A stretch of DNA of 64,000 nt from UBA7359 sp964523895 (lineage in GTDB: Bacteria > Pseudomonadota > Gammaproteobacteria > Eutrophobiales > Eutrophobiaceae): NCBI GenBank assembly GCA_964523895.1, contig CAZGBJ010000004.1, positions 1 through 64,000 of the forward strand, read 5' to 3'. Position numbers and translations under genes: made by a program. Within the stretch, counting starts at the first letter, position 1. Each line of letters opens with the position of its first letter. This document shows, in pieces, positions 25,133-32,859 of the stretch. The notes below the pieces were generated by a model. That model was not told the origin of the DNA. It searched no databases and saw nothing but the letters and a program-made list of their open reading frames with translations.

Positions 25133-26089
25133 ATGACAATGATATTTAAAAATCAATTAACTACTACGATACTTATCACCTCTTTATTATTTTTTTGTAG
25201 TTCTGGCATGGCTATAGAATTCTTTGGAGATGATGAAAATATTATTTGGAAAATAAGTTTAAATCAATATATAAAATATTCTGAACAAGATTCAAAAAAA
25301 TTTGGTAAAAACGATCATCCAGTTGAATTAGATGAAAAAGAAATATTTTATACATTAAAAGCATTGGAGTATGAAGAAAAGAGTGTTCTCTCATTTAGCG
25401 AACAGTTAAAAACTGTTTTTTCATCTTTACAGTTAAAAATATTAAGTCAGTCATTAGCAAAAGGGTTAAAAAATGCCAAACCAGAACAGGATATTATTTT
25501 TGTTCTTGAAAAAGCGAAAAATAAATTGCTCGGCTTGAAAGATAGGACATTTAATGCGGGTAGGATATTTTATAAAAATGGAAAATTAAATATTATTATG
25601 GGCGATTATGAGTTTTTTCGTAGTGAAGCATTTGAAAAAGCGTATGATCCAGGAGGACAATCTGCAGTTCCTTATAGTTTCAATTTTGGAAAACGAACTA
25701 GAATGTCTAAAGCTTTTGAAAATGTTCACTTCAATGCAACTGGGGTTAATATAAAACAAATAAATAGAGAACGACGAAGCGACTGGTTAGTTATGGATGT
25801 CAGTGTTGCTTCAAAAGCTTATATTACTGGAGAAAACAAAAAACAGAATCCTGTTACGGCTGCGGATAAAAAATTAGAAATAGAATCAGCAAAATTAGCA
25901 AAACAACGACGTGAAATGCGAGCTGAAATGGCGCGAATGCGCAAGGAAGTACAGACTGCCACTAAAGGCTCATCATCAACAAAATCTATTAAAGAACGAA
26001 TGGCGACTTTAGATGAATTATTAGGTGATAAATTAATTACTCAGGAAGAGTATGATAGCAAGCGGAAAGAAATACTGAATGATATATAA
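25133..26089 (+). CDS. Secreted or periplasmic protein with C-terminal SHOCT-like module
   Basis: A 318-residue protein of unknown function. Signal peptide about residues 8-28 (ending S-G-M-A). The middle (30-235) has no family I recognise. Residues about 240-285 form a very charged coiled coil (K-x-E-I-E-S-A-K-L-A-K-Q-R-R-E-M-R-A-E-M-A-R-M). Residues about 288-317 (I-K-E-R-M-A-T-L-D-E-L-L-x-D-K-L-I-T-Q-E-E-Y-D-x-K-R-K-E-I-L) match the SHOCT short C-terminal domain, thought to mediate oligomerisation. It is followed within 50 bases by two tandem microprotein genes on the same strand, which may form one unit with it. Base composition is more AT-rich than the porin upstream. Confidence 0.6.
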   Translation: MTMIFKNQLTTTILITSLLFFCSSGMAIEFFGDDENIIWKISLNQYIKYSEQDSKKFGKNDHPVELDEKEIFYTLKALEYEEKSVLSFSEQLKTVFSSLQLKILSQSLAKGLKNAKPEQDIIFVLEKAKNKLLGLKDRTFNAGRIFYKNGKLNIIMGDYEFFRSEAFEKAYDPGGQSAVPYSFNFGKRTRMSKAFENVHFNATGVNIKQINRERRSDWLVMDVSVASKAYITGENKKQNPVTAADKKLEIESAKLAKQRREMRAEMARMRKEVQTATKGSSSTKSIKERMATLDELLGDKLITQEEYDSKRKEILNDI

Positions 26090-26137
26090 TAACTGGATTA
26101 GAAATAATGGACTAACTATGATTAGGGATATATCAAT

Positions 26138-26308
26138 ATGAGCACAAATATGGGTGAAGACGAACTTGAACTTAAGAAAATTCAAATGGAAATTGAAGAA
26201 ATTCGAGCAAAAATTGATAAAATGATAAAAGAAACGACATTATATCCTTTTGTTGTCGGCGCAAGTATCACTCTTGCTTTTGTGGCTATTGCCAAGTTGT
26301 TTTTATAG
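26138..26308 (+). CDS. Single-pass membrane microprotein, copy 1
   Basis: A 56-residue frame with its own start at 26138 and a purine-rich ribosome site (TTAGGGA). The protein begins M-S-T-N-M and has a charged amphipathic helix with an I-x-x-x-I-x-x-I coiled-coil rhythm (about 8-31). It ends with one transmembrane helix Y-P-F-V-V-G-A-S-I-T-L-A-F-V-A-I-A-K-L-F-L. It is clearly a paralogue of the next gene: same first five residues, same length within five and the same C-terminal membrane anchor. That conserved pattern between two adjacent copies supports real coding despite its small size. Function unknown. Confidence 0.7.
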   Translation: MSTNMGEDELELKKIQMEIEEIRAKIDKMIKETTLYPFVVGASITLAFVAIAKLFL

Positions 26309-26399
26309 TTAACTGAACATGGGCACAAGCTTAAAACCTCAGTATAAAGCAGTAAAGTAAAAATAATGGACTAAAAATAAATATAAGGAGATATAGAAT

Positions 26400-26585
26400 A
26401 TGAGTACAAATATGAATGAGTTAAATAAAATAGAGAAAGAAGATAATCACGACAAAATTCAAGCTGAAATTGCTAAAATTTTTGTGGAGATTGAAAAGAT
26501 GCGAACCGAAAATAAATGGTATCCGTTTATTGTAGGCTCTACTGTTACACTCGCCATTGTTGGTGTAGCTAAAATATTTTTATAG
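26400..26585 (+). CDS. Single-pass membrane microprotein, copy 2
   Basis: A 61-residue paralogue of the preceding gene, with a good Shine-Dalgarno (AAGGAGAT) before its ATG. It shares the M-S-T-N-M start, a charged coiled-coil segment (about 10-40) and the anchor Y-P-F-I-V-G-S-T-V-T-L-A-I-V-G-V-A-K-I-F-L. The spacer between the two genes (91 bases) also resembles the spacer before copy 1, with GGACTAA(A/C)-type words before each. The pair therefore looks like a local duplication of gene plus leader. The charged face suggests that it oligomerises at the inner membrane. Function unknown. Confidence 0.7.
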   Translation: MSTNMNELNKIEKEDNHDKIQAEIAKIFVEIEKMRTENKWYPFIVGSTVTLAIVGVAKIFL

Positions 26586-26669
26586 TTATCGGAAGATTTA
26601 AGCTTGTTCACGGAAGCAACTGTTCTGAGAAAAGACTTCGGATATCTGTCCCAAATAAAACAATAAATT

Positions 26670-27653
26670 TTGCGCGAACTTTATCCTGAACTAGAAGCTT
26701 TCTCTATTAATATTCTGGAGTCAGATTCTGGACATTCTGTCTATTTTGAACAATCAGGGAATGAATCAGGCATCCCTGTAATCTTCTTTCATGGTGGTCC
26801 AGGTTCTGGGTGTAATGAAAATCACCGTCGTTATTTCAATCCTGAAAAATATCGCACCATTCTTTTTGATCAACGAGGGTGTAATCGATCTACACCAAAC
26901 GGTTTAGTTGAAAATAATACAACGCAAGATATTCTTGAGGATATTGAATGTATCCGTAAAAAATTAAAAATTGAAAAATGGTTGCTGTTTGGTGGTTCAT
27001 GGGGTGCAACACTGGCTTTGCTTTATGCAGAACAATATTCTAATCATGTTACTGGAATAATTCTTAGAGGAACTTTTCTAGCGCGACAATGTGATTTTGA
27101 TTGGTTTGCAAAATCAGGTGCAAATAAAATATTTCCAGATTATTGGCTAGAATTTATTTCCTGTTTTAGTGATGATGAGAAAACTAATTTAGTTGATACG
27201 ATATATGAAAAAGTATTTTCTGATGATAGAAACATTCAACTTGAAGCTGCAAAAACGTGGTCGTTATGGGCTGGTAGAGTCGTTACTCATAGTTTATCTG
27301 GTGAATATATTCTTGAAATTGAAGATGAAGATAAATTAATTAACGAAGTGAAAATTGAAATGCATTATGCAAAAAACAAGTATTTTATTATGGAAAATCA
27401 AATACTTGAAAATAGTTCAAAAATACCCAATGTCCCCGTGAGCATTATTCATGGTCGTAAAGATTTAACTTGTTTGCCAGAGTCATCCTGGTCAGTACAT
27501 CAAGCCCTAATAGATTCAAACAAGAAAAATTCAAAACTTGTTATAGTGTCCGATGCTGGTCATTTAGCCAGTGAACCGGCAATGATTGATGCACTGATTA
27601 CTGAAACAGATGAAATGGCAAATATATTAGCAAATTTGACTTATTCTACTTAA
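26670..27653 (+). CDS. pip: Proline iminopeptidase-like alpha/beta hydrolase
   Basis: A 327-residue cytoplasmic serine peptidase that removes N-terminal proline from peptides. The N terminus starts with L-Y-P-E-L-E-A, typical of Pip. The oxyanion segment is H-G-G-P-G-S-G (41-47). D-Q-R-G-x-x-x-S-T-P follows, and the nucleophile is S110 in G-G-S-W-G-A-T. The acid lies in I-H-G-R-K-D-L-T and the histidine in D-A-G-H-L-A-S-E-P. The start is a TTG at 26670 because an in-frame stop lies two codons upstream. It has its own short leader and is followed by a repeat block, so it is probably monocistronic. Confidence 0.87.
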   Translation: MRELYPELEAFSINILESDSGHSVYFEQSGNESGIPVIFFHGGPGSGCNENHRRYFNPEKYRTILFDQRGCNRSTPNGLVENNTTQDILEDIECIRKKLKIEKWLLFGGSWGATLALLYAEQYSNHVTGIILRGTFLARQCDFDWFAKSGANKIFPDYWLEFISCFSDDEKTNLVDTIYEKVFSDDRNIQLEAAKTWSLWAGRVVTHSLSGEYILEIEDEDKLINEVKIEMHYAKNKYFIMENQILENSSKIPNVPVSIIHGRKDLTCLPESSWSVHQALIDSNKKNSKLVIVSDAGHLASEPAMIDALITETDEMANILANLTYST

Positions 27654-27654
27654 T

Positions 27655-27862
27655 GAGCCTCTGAACAAGTACGCTTCCCGTCATGCTGGTGCATACCAGC
27701 ATCCAGTAAGTGATTGTTTTGATTAGATTCTGGCCTCGGCTCGGTTCGGTAATTGCTCCTGCATCGCCTAAAGCGCCTACTGTTGGTACTCTACTGCCTA
27801 CATCCGTGTAGTCGTGCGCCAGAATGACGATTTAATGTATTTCGAGACTTAATCAGAGGCAC
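27655..27862. repeat. MITE-like mosaic repeat block
   Basis: GAGCCTCTGA (27655-27664) is mirrored by TCAGAGGCAC (27853-27862), giving 9 of 10 matching end bases. Inside are a palindrome with GTCATGCTGGTGCATACCAG at 27680-27699, shared with the MITE at 4914-4933, and an ATTCTGGC...GCCAGAAT pair enclosing the modules shared with 24815-25010. It fills most of the 287-base gap between pip and the toxin gene. No target duplication was recognised. Confidence 0.55.
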
Positions 27863-27899
27863 CTTAAGTACCTCACTGAAAATTATAAGCAAAAAACTT

Positions 27900-27934
27900 A
27901 TAATATTGCAATATTATTATTTGTTTCTTATACT
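27900..27934 (+). promoter_or_regulatory. Toxin-antitoxin promoter with palindromic operator
   Basis: TTGCAA (27906-27911) and TATACT (27929-27934) are spaced by exactly 17 bases, ending 6 bases before the toxin ATG. The -35 hexamer lies in a perfect 18-bp palindrome, ATAATATTGCAATATTAT (27900-27917). An operator overlapping the promoter fits autorepression by the HTH antitoxin, as in other type II systems. The leader would be very short. Confidence 0.55.
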
Positions 27935-27940
27935 TAGATT

Positions 27941-28195
27941 ATGTATAAAATCGCATGGAATAAGCGAGCCGTTAAATCTTTGAAACGAATAGACAGGAAA
28001 GAGACGGAACGTATTTATCGGGCTGTACAGAATTTGAGAAATTGGCCTGATTGTAAAAATACGGTCGCATTGATAAATCACGAATACGATTATCGTCTCA
28101 GAGTTGGACGTTTCAGAGTCTTTTTTAATTTAGAAGATGCAATACGAATTGTATGGATAGAGGAGGTGAAAAAACGAGATGAGCGGACATATTGA
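27941..28195 (+). CDS. RelE/ParE-superfamily toxin
   Basis: An 84-residue basic protein with the RelE/StbE pattern: W-N-K-R-A-V-K-S-L-K-R-I-D at the N terminus, then H-E-Y-D-Y-R-L-R-V-G-R-F-R-V-F-F and the C-terminal I-x-W-I-E-E-V-K-K-R-D-E-R-T-Y. RelE-type toxins cleave mRNA on the ribosome, and basic and aromatic residues at the end form the active site. The toxin gene comes first and overlaps the antitoxin gene by 17 bases, the HigBA-like order. The conserved R, K and Y positions suggest that it is active. It sits between a repeat block and folP, so the pair may have been acquired. Confidence 0.83.
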   Translation: MYKIAWNKRAVKSLKRIDRKETERIYRAVQNLRNWPDCKNTVALINHEYDYRLRVGRFRVFFNLEDAIRIVWIEEVKKRDERTY

Positions 28196-28514
28196 TTATC
28201 AAGTTATAGAAAAAGATGGTCAGCCTGTCTTCGCAGTATTATCGTATGACGATTTTATGTCCCTATTAAAAGAACAGGGCGATGAAATTTATTTCCCTGA
28301 TGAGGTAGTAAGGTTAAATATTATCGAAGAAATGTCTCTGCCTCGAGCTTGGCGAGAATTTAAAAATATGACCCAGTCACAAGTGGCATCAAAATTAGGA
28401 ATATCACAATCTGCATTGGCTCAAATGGAGCGTGTCGATGCAAATCTACGTATGACAACATTAAAAAAACTTGCTGACGTTTTTAATATTAATATTGAGC
28501 AATTAAAAACATAG
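28179..28514 (+). CDS. XRE-family antitoxin
   Basis: A 111-residue protein with two parts. The N-terminal part (1-45, with K-D-G-Q-P-V-F-A-V-L-S-Y-D-D-F-M-S-L-L) resembles the beta-strand region of PHD-type antitoxins. The C-terminal part is a Cro/C1-type helix-turn-helix (about 55-108, with T-Q-S-Q-V-A-S-K-L-G-I-S-Q-S-A-L-A-Q-M-E). It should neutralise the RelE-type toxin and bind the palindromic operator at 27900-27917. Its stop codon shares one base with the GTG start of folP, so folP translation follows directly. This arrangement is discussed as a finding. Confidence 0.83.
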   Translation: MSGHIDYQVIEKDGQPVFAVLSYDDFMSLLKEQGDEIYFPDEVVRLNIIEEMSLPRAWREFKNMTQSQVASKLGISQSALAQMERVDANLRMTTLKKLADVFNINIEQLKT

Positions 28515-29344
28515 TGGTTAGTCCATTGTTTTATAATCAACCGCTCATTATGGGCATTTTAAATGTTACACCTGATAGTTTTTCTGATGGAGGCCAATTT
28601 AATAATATAGAGGCAGCGGTAAATCATGGAAAGAAAATGATTGATGAAGGTGCAGATATTATTGATATAGGTGGAGAATCAACACGGCCTGGTTCAGAAC
28701 GGATTGATGTAGAAGAGCAAATTAAACGAGTCGTTCATATCATTGAAGCGATAAGTGAAACAATACCAGAGCATGTGCAAATCAGTATTGATACGACACG
28801 ATCTAAAGTAGCAGAAGCTGCACTCGATGCAGGTGCTAAAATTGTAAATGATGTTTCTGGTGGTAATGATGACCCTGAAATTATTAGATTATGTGCGGAT
28901 AAAAAATGTCCTTATGTGATTATGCATATGCAAGGTTCTCCAGGAACAATGCAAAGTAATCCAACTTATGATGATGTTGTTTCAGATATAAAATATTTTC
29001 TGGAAACCAGAGTGAATGACTGTATTAAAGCTGGACTTGATGCTAATAATATCATTATCGACCCAGGTATCGGTTTTGGTAAAACATGTGAGCATAATTT
29101 AACGCTATTAAAAAATTTAAACGCGTTTGTTGAAACGGGTTATAACGTTTTGCTAGGTACTAGCCGGAAACGTTTTATGGGATCAATTTGCACTGTTAAT
29201 ACAGCGAATGAATTAATTGGTGCAACAACTGCAACCACTGCGTTAGGAGTACGAGCAGGCGTTAAGATTTTTCGAGTACACGACGTTAAACCTAATCGCC
29301 AAGCCGCCGATGTTGCCTGGGCTATATTAAATCAATCTAGCTAA
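28514..29344 (+). CDS. folP: Dihydropteroate synthase
   Basis: A 276-residue enzyme that joins p-aminobenzoate to the pterin pyrophosphate in folate synthesis. It shows M-G-I-L-N-V-T-P-D-S-F-S-D-G-G, the G-A-D-I-I-D-I-G-G-E-S-T-R-P-G loop, N-D-V-S-G and D-P-G-I-G-F-G-K. The GTG at 28514 gives normal N-terminal length, whereas the next methionine (28550) would remove the first strand. A separate DHPS-like protein for H4MPT is encoded at 32860-34350, so this copy is for folate. No promoter is visible between it and the antitoxin. It converges on pqqE with 4 shared bases. Confidence 0.92.
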   Translation: MVSPLFYNQPLIMGILNVTPDSFSDGGQFNNIEAAVNHGKKMIDEGADIIDIGGESTRPGSERIDVEEQIKRVVHIIEAISETIPEHVQISIDTTRSKVAEAALDAGAKIVNDVSGGNDDPEIIRLCADKKCPYVIMHMQGSPGTMQSNPTYDDVVSDIKYFLETRVNDCIKAGLDANNIIIDPGIGFGKTCEHNLTLLKNLNAFVETGYNVLLGTSRKRFMGSICTVNTANELIGATTATTALGVRAGVKIFRVHDVKPNRQAADVAWAILNQSS

Positions 29345-30504
29345 ACCGTTTCGGTTGTTTTCTTCTTAATGATCTCTTTTGAGTTCTTCATGTTTCTGAA
29401 AACGAGTGGTTTAGCCTCAAACTCTTTATCCCCAGCTTGTTTATCTATGCGTTCAACATCATCATGTAGTTGTTTATGATGCGGAGATTTGTCGCAGACC
29501 GGGTCTGCATTAGTGGCATCACCTGTCAGCATGTAAGCTTGACAACGACAACCACCTAAGTCTTTTTCCTTCTCGTCACAAGATAAACAAGGTTCTTTCA
29601 TCCATGATGTACCACGGAATTTATTGAAATCAGGAGATTCATCCCATATCCATTCAACACTGTGGTCTCGTACATTAGGAAACTCAAGTCCTGGCAACTG
29701 ACCCGCAGCATGGCAGGGAAGAGCGCTGCCATCAGGCGCAATAGTTAAGAAGATATTACCCCAACCGTTCATGCATTTCTTTGGACGGTTTTCAAAATAA
29801 TCAGGAATAACGTAGATGATTTTCATTTTGTCTTTCATCTTTTCCTGATATTCCATTGCCACAGCTTCAGCATTTTTCAATTGTGTTTTCGTTGGTAAGA
29901 GTTGGTCAACATTTACTCTCGACCATCCATAATATTGCGTGCTGGCAAGTTCGACATAATCCGCATTTAAATCAACAGTCATATCCAGAATGTCTTTAAT
30001 CTGGTCGACGTTCTTTCTATGCAAAACAATATTAAGCACCATCGGATATTCAAATTTCTTTACTACTCTGGCCATTTCAAGTTTGTGTTGAAATGTTTTG
30101 GTGCCGCCTAAGTAATTATTTAATTCTTCATTACTGGCCTGGAAACTGATCTGGATATGATCAAGCCCCGCTTCTTTGAATGCAGCAACGCGATCTTCAT
30201 CCATACCGACACCTGACGTAATCAGGTTGGTGTAATAACCAAGACGACGTGCTTCTTTAATTAAATCTTCAAGGTCAGTTCTAACTAATGGTTCGCCACC
30301 TGAAAAACCGAGCTGTGTAGCGCCCATTTTGCGACCTTGTTGCATTACCCTGAACCAGTCTTCGGTACTGAGTTCATCTTTGTACTTTGCAATCTCTACC
30401 GGATTTGAACAGTAGGGACATTGCAATGGGCAACGATAAGTTAGTTCAGCTAACAACCATAAAGGTTTAGTTTGATTATTTTGCTCTGATCCAGCCATTG
30501 TCAT
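29341..30504 (-). CDS. pqqE: PqqA peptide cyclase (radical SAM)
   Basis: A 387-residue radical SAM/SPASM enzyme that forms the Glu-Tyr carbon-carbon bond in the PqqA peptide, the first step in pyrroloquinoline quinone synthesis. The SAM cluster motif is C-P-L-Q-C-P-Y-C near residue 25. The SPASM region has C-x-x-C-D-E-K-E-K-D-L-G-G-C-R-C-Q-A and a terminal cysteine. It overlaps pqqD by 29 bases, and pqqD supplies the partner that presents PqqA. M3 is an equally plausible start. The C terminus is extended and ends in lysine/threonine-rich residues. Confidence 0.93.
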   Translation of the reverse strand: MTMAGSEQNNQTKPLWLLAELTYRCPLQCPYCSNPVEIAKYKDELSTEDWFRVMQQGRKMGATQLGFSGGEPLVRTDLEDLIKEARRLGYYTNLITSGVGMDEDRVAAFKEAGLDHIQISFQASNEELNNYLGGTKTFQHKLEMARVVKKFEYPMVLNIVLHRKNVDQIKDILDMTVDLNADYVELASTQYYGWSRVNVDQLLPTKTQLKNAEAVAMEYQEKMKDKMKIIYVIPDYFENRPKKCMNGWGNIFLTIAPDGSALPCHAAGQLPGLEFPNVRDHSVEWIWDESPDFNKFRGTSWMKEPCLSCDEKEKDLGGCRCQAYMLTGDATNADPVCDKSPHHKQLHDDVERIDKQAGDKEFEAKPLVFRNMKNSKEIIKKKTTETV

Positions 30505-30754
30505 GGGCTACCTCCAAAAATTTAAATACGTCTGATCCTACATTTGCACCGTCAAATGCGTCTGATATCTGTTTGATAATACTTTCAATACTATTCTGAC
30601 CATCAACGCGTTGCATAATTTCACCAGCAGTTTGGCTAAGTTTAACCATGCCTTCTGGATAGAGTACGACATAGCAGTCTTGCATTTCTTCCCATTGAAA
30701 GCGAAACGTTGGCGCAATCTCTATTATCGATTCGTTTGTGAATGTTGAGTTCAT
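30476..30754 (-). CDS. pqqD: PQQ biosynthesis chaperone PqqD
   Basis: A 92-residue peptide chaperone of normal size that binds PqqA and delivers it to PqqE. The family pattern is seen in P-x-F-R-F-Q-W-E-E-M-Q-D-C-Y-V-V-L-Y-P-E-G-M-V-K-L-S-Q-T-A-G-E-I-M-Q-R-V-D-G. It starts 6 bases after the pqqC stop and its end runs into pqqE. It is a separate protein here, not fused to PqqC or PqqE as in some methylotrophs. Confidence 0.92.
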   Translation of the reverse strand: MNSTFTNESIIEIAPTFRFQWEEMQDCYVVLYPEGMVKLSQTAGEIMQRVDGQNSIESIIKQISDAFDGANVGSDVFKFLEVAHDNGWIRAK

Positions 30755-30760
30755 AGTCTA

Positions 30761-31483
30761 TTAGCAATTATAAAAAGGGGGTTTCTTTTCAATATAAGCC
30801 ATCCACATGCAATCTAGCATAGTCCATAAGATATCGAGTTTAAATTGTAAAATGCCAAGGGCCCGTTCTTGTTCATCGCGTGTTGTGTAATAGTCTAGCG
30901 TAATATCTAAGCCGTGTTGCACATCTCGACGTGCTTCGGTCAAGCGCTTACGAAAATAAATATATCCATTTTGATCTATCCACGGATAAATTTCCGGCCA
31001 GTTATCTAGACGTTTTTGATGGATTTTAGGAGCGAAGAGCTCGGTTAATGAAGAACTTGCTGCTTCTTGCCAGGTGGCACGACGAGCAAAGTTTAAATAA
31101 GCATCAATCGCGAACCTGACACCGGGCAATACGTGTTCATAAGAAAGTGTTTCTTCGCGTGTTAATCCAACAGCTTCGGCCAATTGTAACCAGGCTTCTA
31201 TACCACCATCTTCGCCTTCGACACCGTCATGATCAATAATGCGTTGTACCCACTTCCTACGCGTATCTCTGTCCGTACAATTCGCCATAATGGCAGCATC
31301 TTTCACAGGAATCGTTGTTTGATAGTAAAAACGGTTTGCTACCCATCCTTGTACGGCTTCCTTATCAAGACCACCTTCATTCATTAAAATATGGAAGTCA
31401 TGATTAATGTGGTAATACTTTTCCTTGTCACGTAATTGTTGTTCAAATTCTTCGCGTGTCCAGGGTGTTCTTTTTTCGGTCAT
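30761..31483 (-). CDS. pqqC: Pyrroloquinoline-quinone synthase PqqC
   Basis: A 240-residue cofactorless oxidase catalysing the final ring closure and eight-electron oxidation to PQQ. It is typical in length and sequence, with the N-terminal K-Y-H-I-N-H-D-F-H, R-F-Y-Y-Q, and later I-D-H-D-G-V-E-G-E-D-G-G-I-E-A-W and S-L-T-E-L-F-A-P. Conserved His, Tyr and Arg residues of the active site are present in these segments. Cytoplasmic. It lies 17 bases after pqqB and 6 before pqqD, so the four pqq genes form one transcript. Confidence 0.94.
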   Translation of the reverse strand: MTEKRTPWTREEFEQQLRDKEKYYHINHDFHILMNEGGLDKEAVQGWVANRFYYQTTIPVKDAAIMANCTDRDTRRKWVQRIIDHDGVEGEDGGIEAWLQLAEAVGLTREETLSYEHVLPGVRFAIDAYLNFARRATWQEAASSSLTELFAPKIHQKRLDNWPEIYPWIDQNGYIYFRKRLTEARRDVQHGLDITLDYYTTRDEQERALGILQFKLDILWTMLDCMWMAYIEKKPPFYNC

Positions 31484-31500
31484 TCACTCATTCTCCAGCG

Positions 31501-32415
31501 TTATATATGAATATCCATACCATCGAATGATACTTCAATACCAGCTTCATTTAATTGTTGCCGTTCTGGAGAATCTTCATCCAATATCGGATTGGTATTG
31601 TTGATGTGGATCAAAATCTTGCGAGGTTTCTCCAGACTGGTCAAAGTTTCCATGATGCCGCCTTTACTGGATTGATCCAGATGTCCCATTTCACTGGCGA
31701 GCTTATCACTGATGCCATGGCGCGACATTTCATCGTTGGTCCAAACTGTCCCGTCTATCAGAACCACATCGGCATTTTTCATATAGTCATAAACATGATC
31801 TTCAATGACCCCCAAGCCTGGTGCATAAAAGAGATTTTTACCCGTAGAAGTATCTTCAACTTTATAACCGACATTATCACCTGGAACGGTATTGTGTCGG
31901 TGAGGAGAGTAAGGTGGTGCTTCGCTCTTAAGTGGTACCGCAGTAAAAATCAGATTGTCTGCTTTAGGAATGGTAAAAGAATCTAGTTCAGTGCTGACCT
32001 CATGCCAGTTCACTCCACGAAAATGTCCGAGAATATTGAATATAGGATAACCCGTAGTCATATCTTCATAGACACTTTCCGTGCAATACACATCCCAGGG
32101 TTTATCGTGTTCTCTAAGAATGATTAAGCCGGTTGAATGATCAATTTGCCCATCACATAAAATAATTGAGCAAATACCGGTGTCACGTATTTTTCGTGCA
32201 GGTTGTAACGGGGGAAAAGATTCAATTTGTGCACGAATATCGGGTGAAGCGTTAAATAATACCCAATCTTCACCATTACCACTGATCGTGATCGAAGATT
32301 GTGTGCGAGCTGAACTCTTAATGGTACCTTCGCGAAGACGTTTACAGTTATGGCAATTACAATTCCATTGAGGGAATCCACCGCCTGCACCTGTTCCTAA
32401 CAAATGTATATGCAT
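31501..32415 (-). CDS. pqqB: PQQ biosynthesis protein PqqB
   Basis: A 304-residue metallo-beta-lactamase-fold protein, proposed to hydroxylate the tyrosine of the cross-linked dipeptide during PQQ formation. The N terminus H-L-L-G-T-G-A-G-G-G-F-P-Q-W-N-C-N-C-x-N-C is diagnostic and includes a structural zinc site. D-G-Q-I-D-H-S-T-G-L and H-I-N-N-T-N-P follow. It is the first visible gene of the cluster. I found no pqqA frame with the E-x3-Y core in the 444 bases upstream on this strand, although pqqA usually stands there. See findings. Confidence 0.93.
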   Translation of the reverse strand: MHIHLLGTGAGGGFPQWNCNCHNCKRLREGTIKSSARTQSSITISGNGEDWVLFNASPDIRAQIESFPPLQPARKIRDTGICSIILCDGQIDHSTGLIILREHDKPWDVYCTESVYEDMTTGYPIFNILGHFRGVNWHEVSTELDSFTIPKADNLIFTAVPLKSEAPPYSPHRHNTVPGDNVGYKVEDTSTGKNLFYAPGLGVIEDHVYDYMKNADVVLIDGTVWTNDEMSRHGISDKLASEMGHLDQSSKGGIMETLTSLEKPRKILIHINNTNPILDEDSPERQQLNEAGIEVSFDGMDIHI

Positions 32416-32859
32416 AGTTTTAAATTTTATTTTTACTTGTTGTCATTGTGGGCCGGCATGATAGACGAGTCAGGTAATAAGGGCGAACTATCAATTTTGC
32501 TACATTCATATTTCATTCACTAGAGCGATATTCATGCCAGTCAATCATTTGTAATAAAAATATTATATAAATATAATAAATACAAATAGTTATATAATAT
32601 ATTTAATCTAAAATATAGAAAATATTAAGCGTATGTTTAATGCTTTCTGGATGTAATTATTCGAATAATATGGTTCATATTAACCACTATTTGCCATAAA
32701 AAATAGTACTCTGTTTTGATTCATTGCCTGCTTATAATAATCCTGGATTCCTCAGTTGACCGGTTAAAAATTATGATTATTTGTATAAACAAAATCGTTA
32801 CAATTTGTTTGGTAAGATTCATTGACTAAGCTCAACTAAGGATTCCAGAATAATCGTTT
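32416..32859. promoter_or_regulatory. Divergent intergenic region, pqqB and H4MPT-cofactor genes
   Basis: A 444-base, very AT-rich gap between pqqB (minus strand) and the DUF6513 gene (plus strand), so it must hold promoters for both. A TTGTTTGG...TAAGATT stretch lies near 32800-32820, but neither a clear -10/-35 pair nor a clear operator stood out. I checked the minus strand for a small pqqA frame and found none. Confidence 0.5.
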
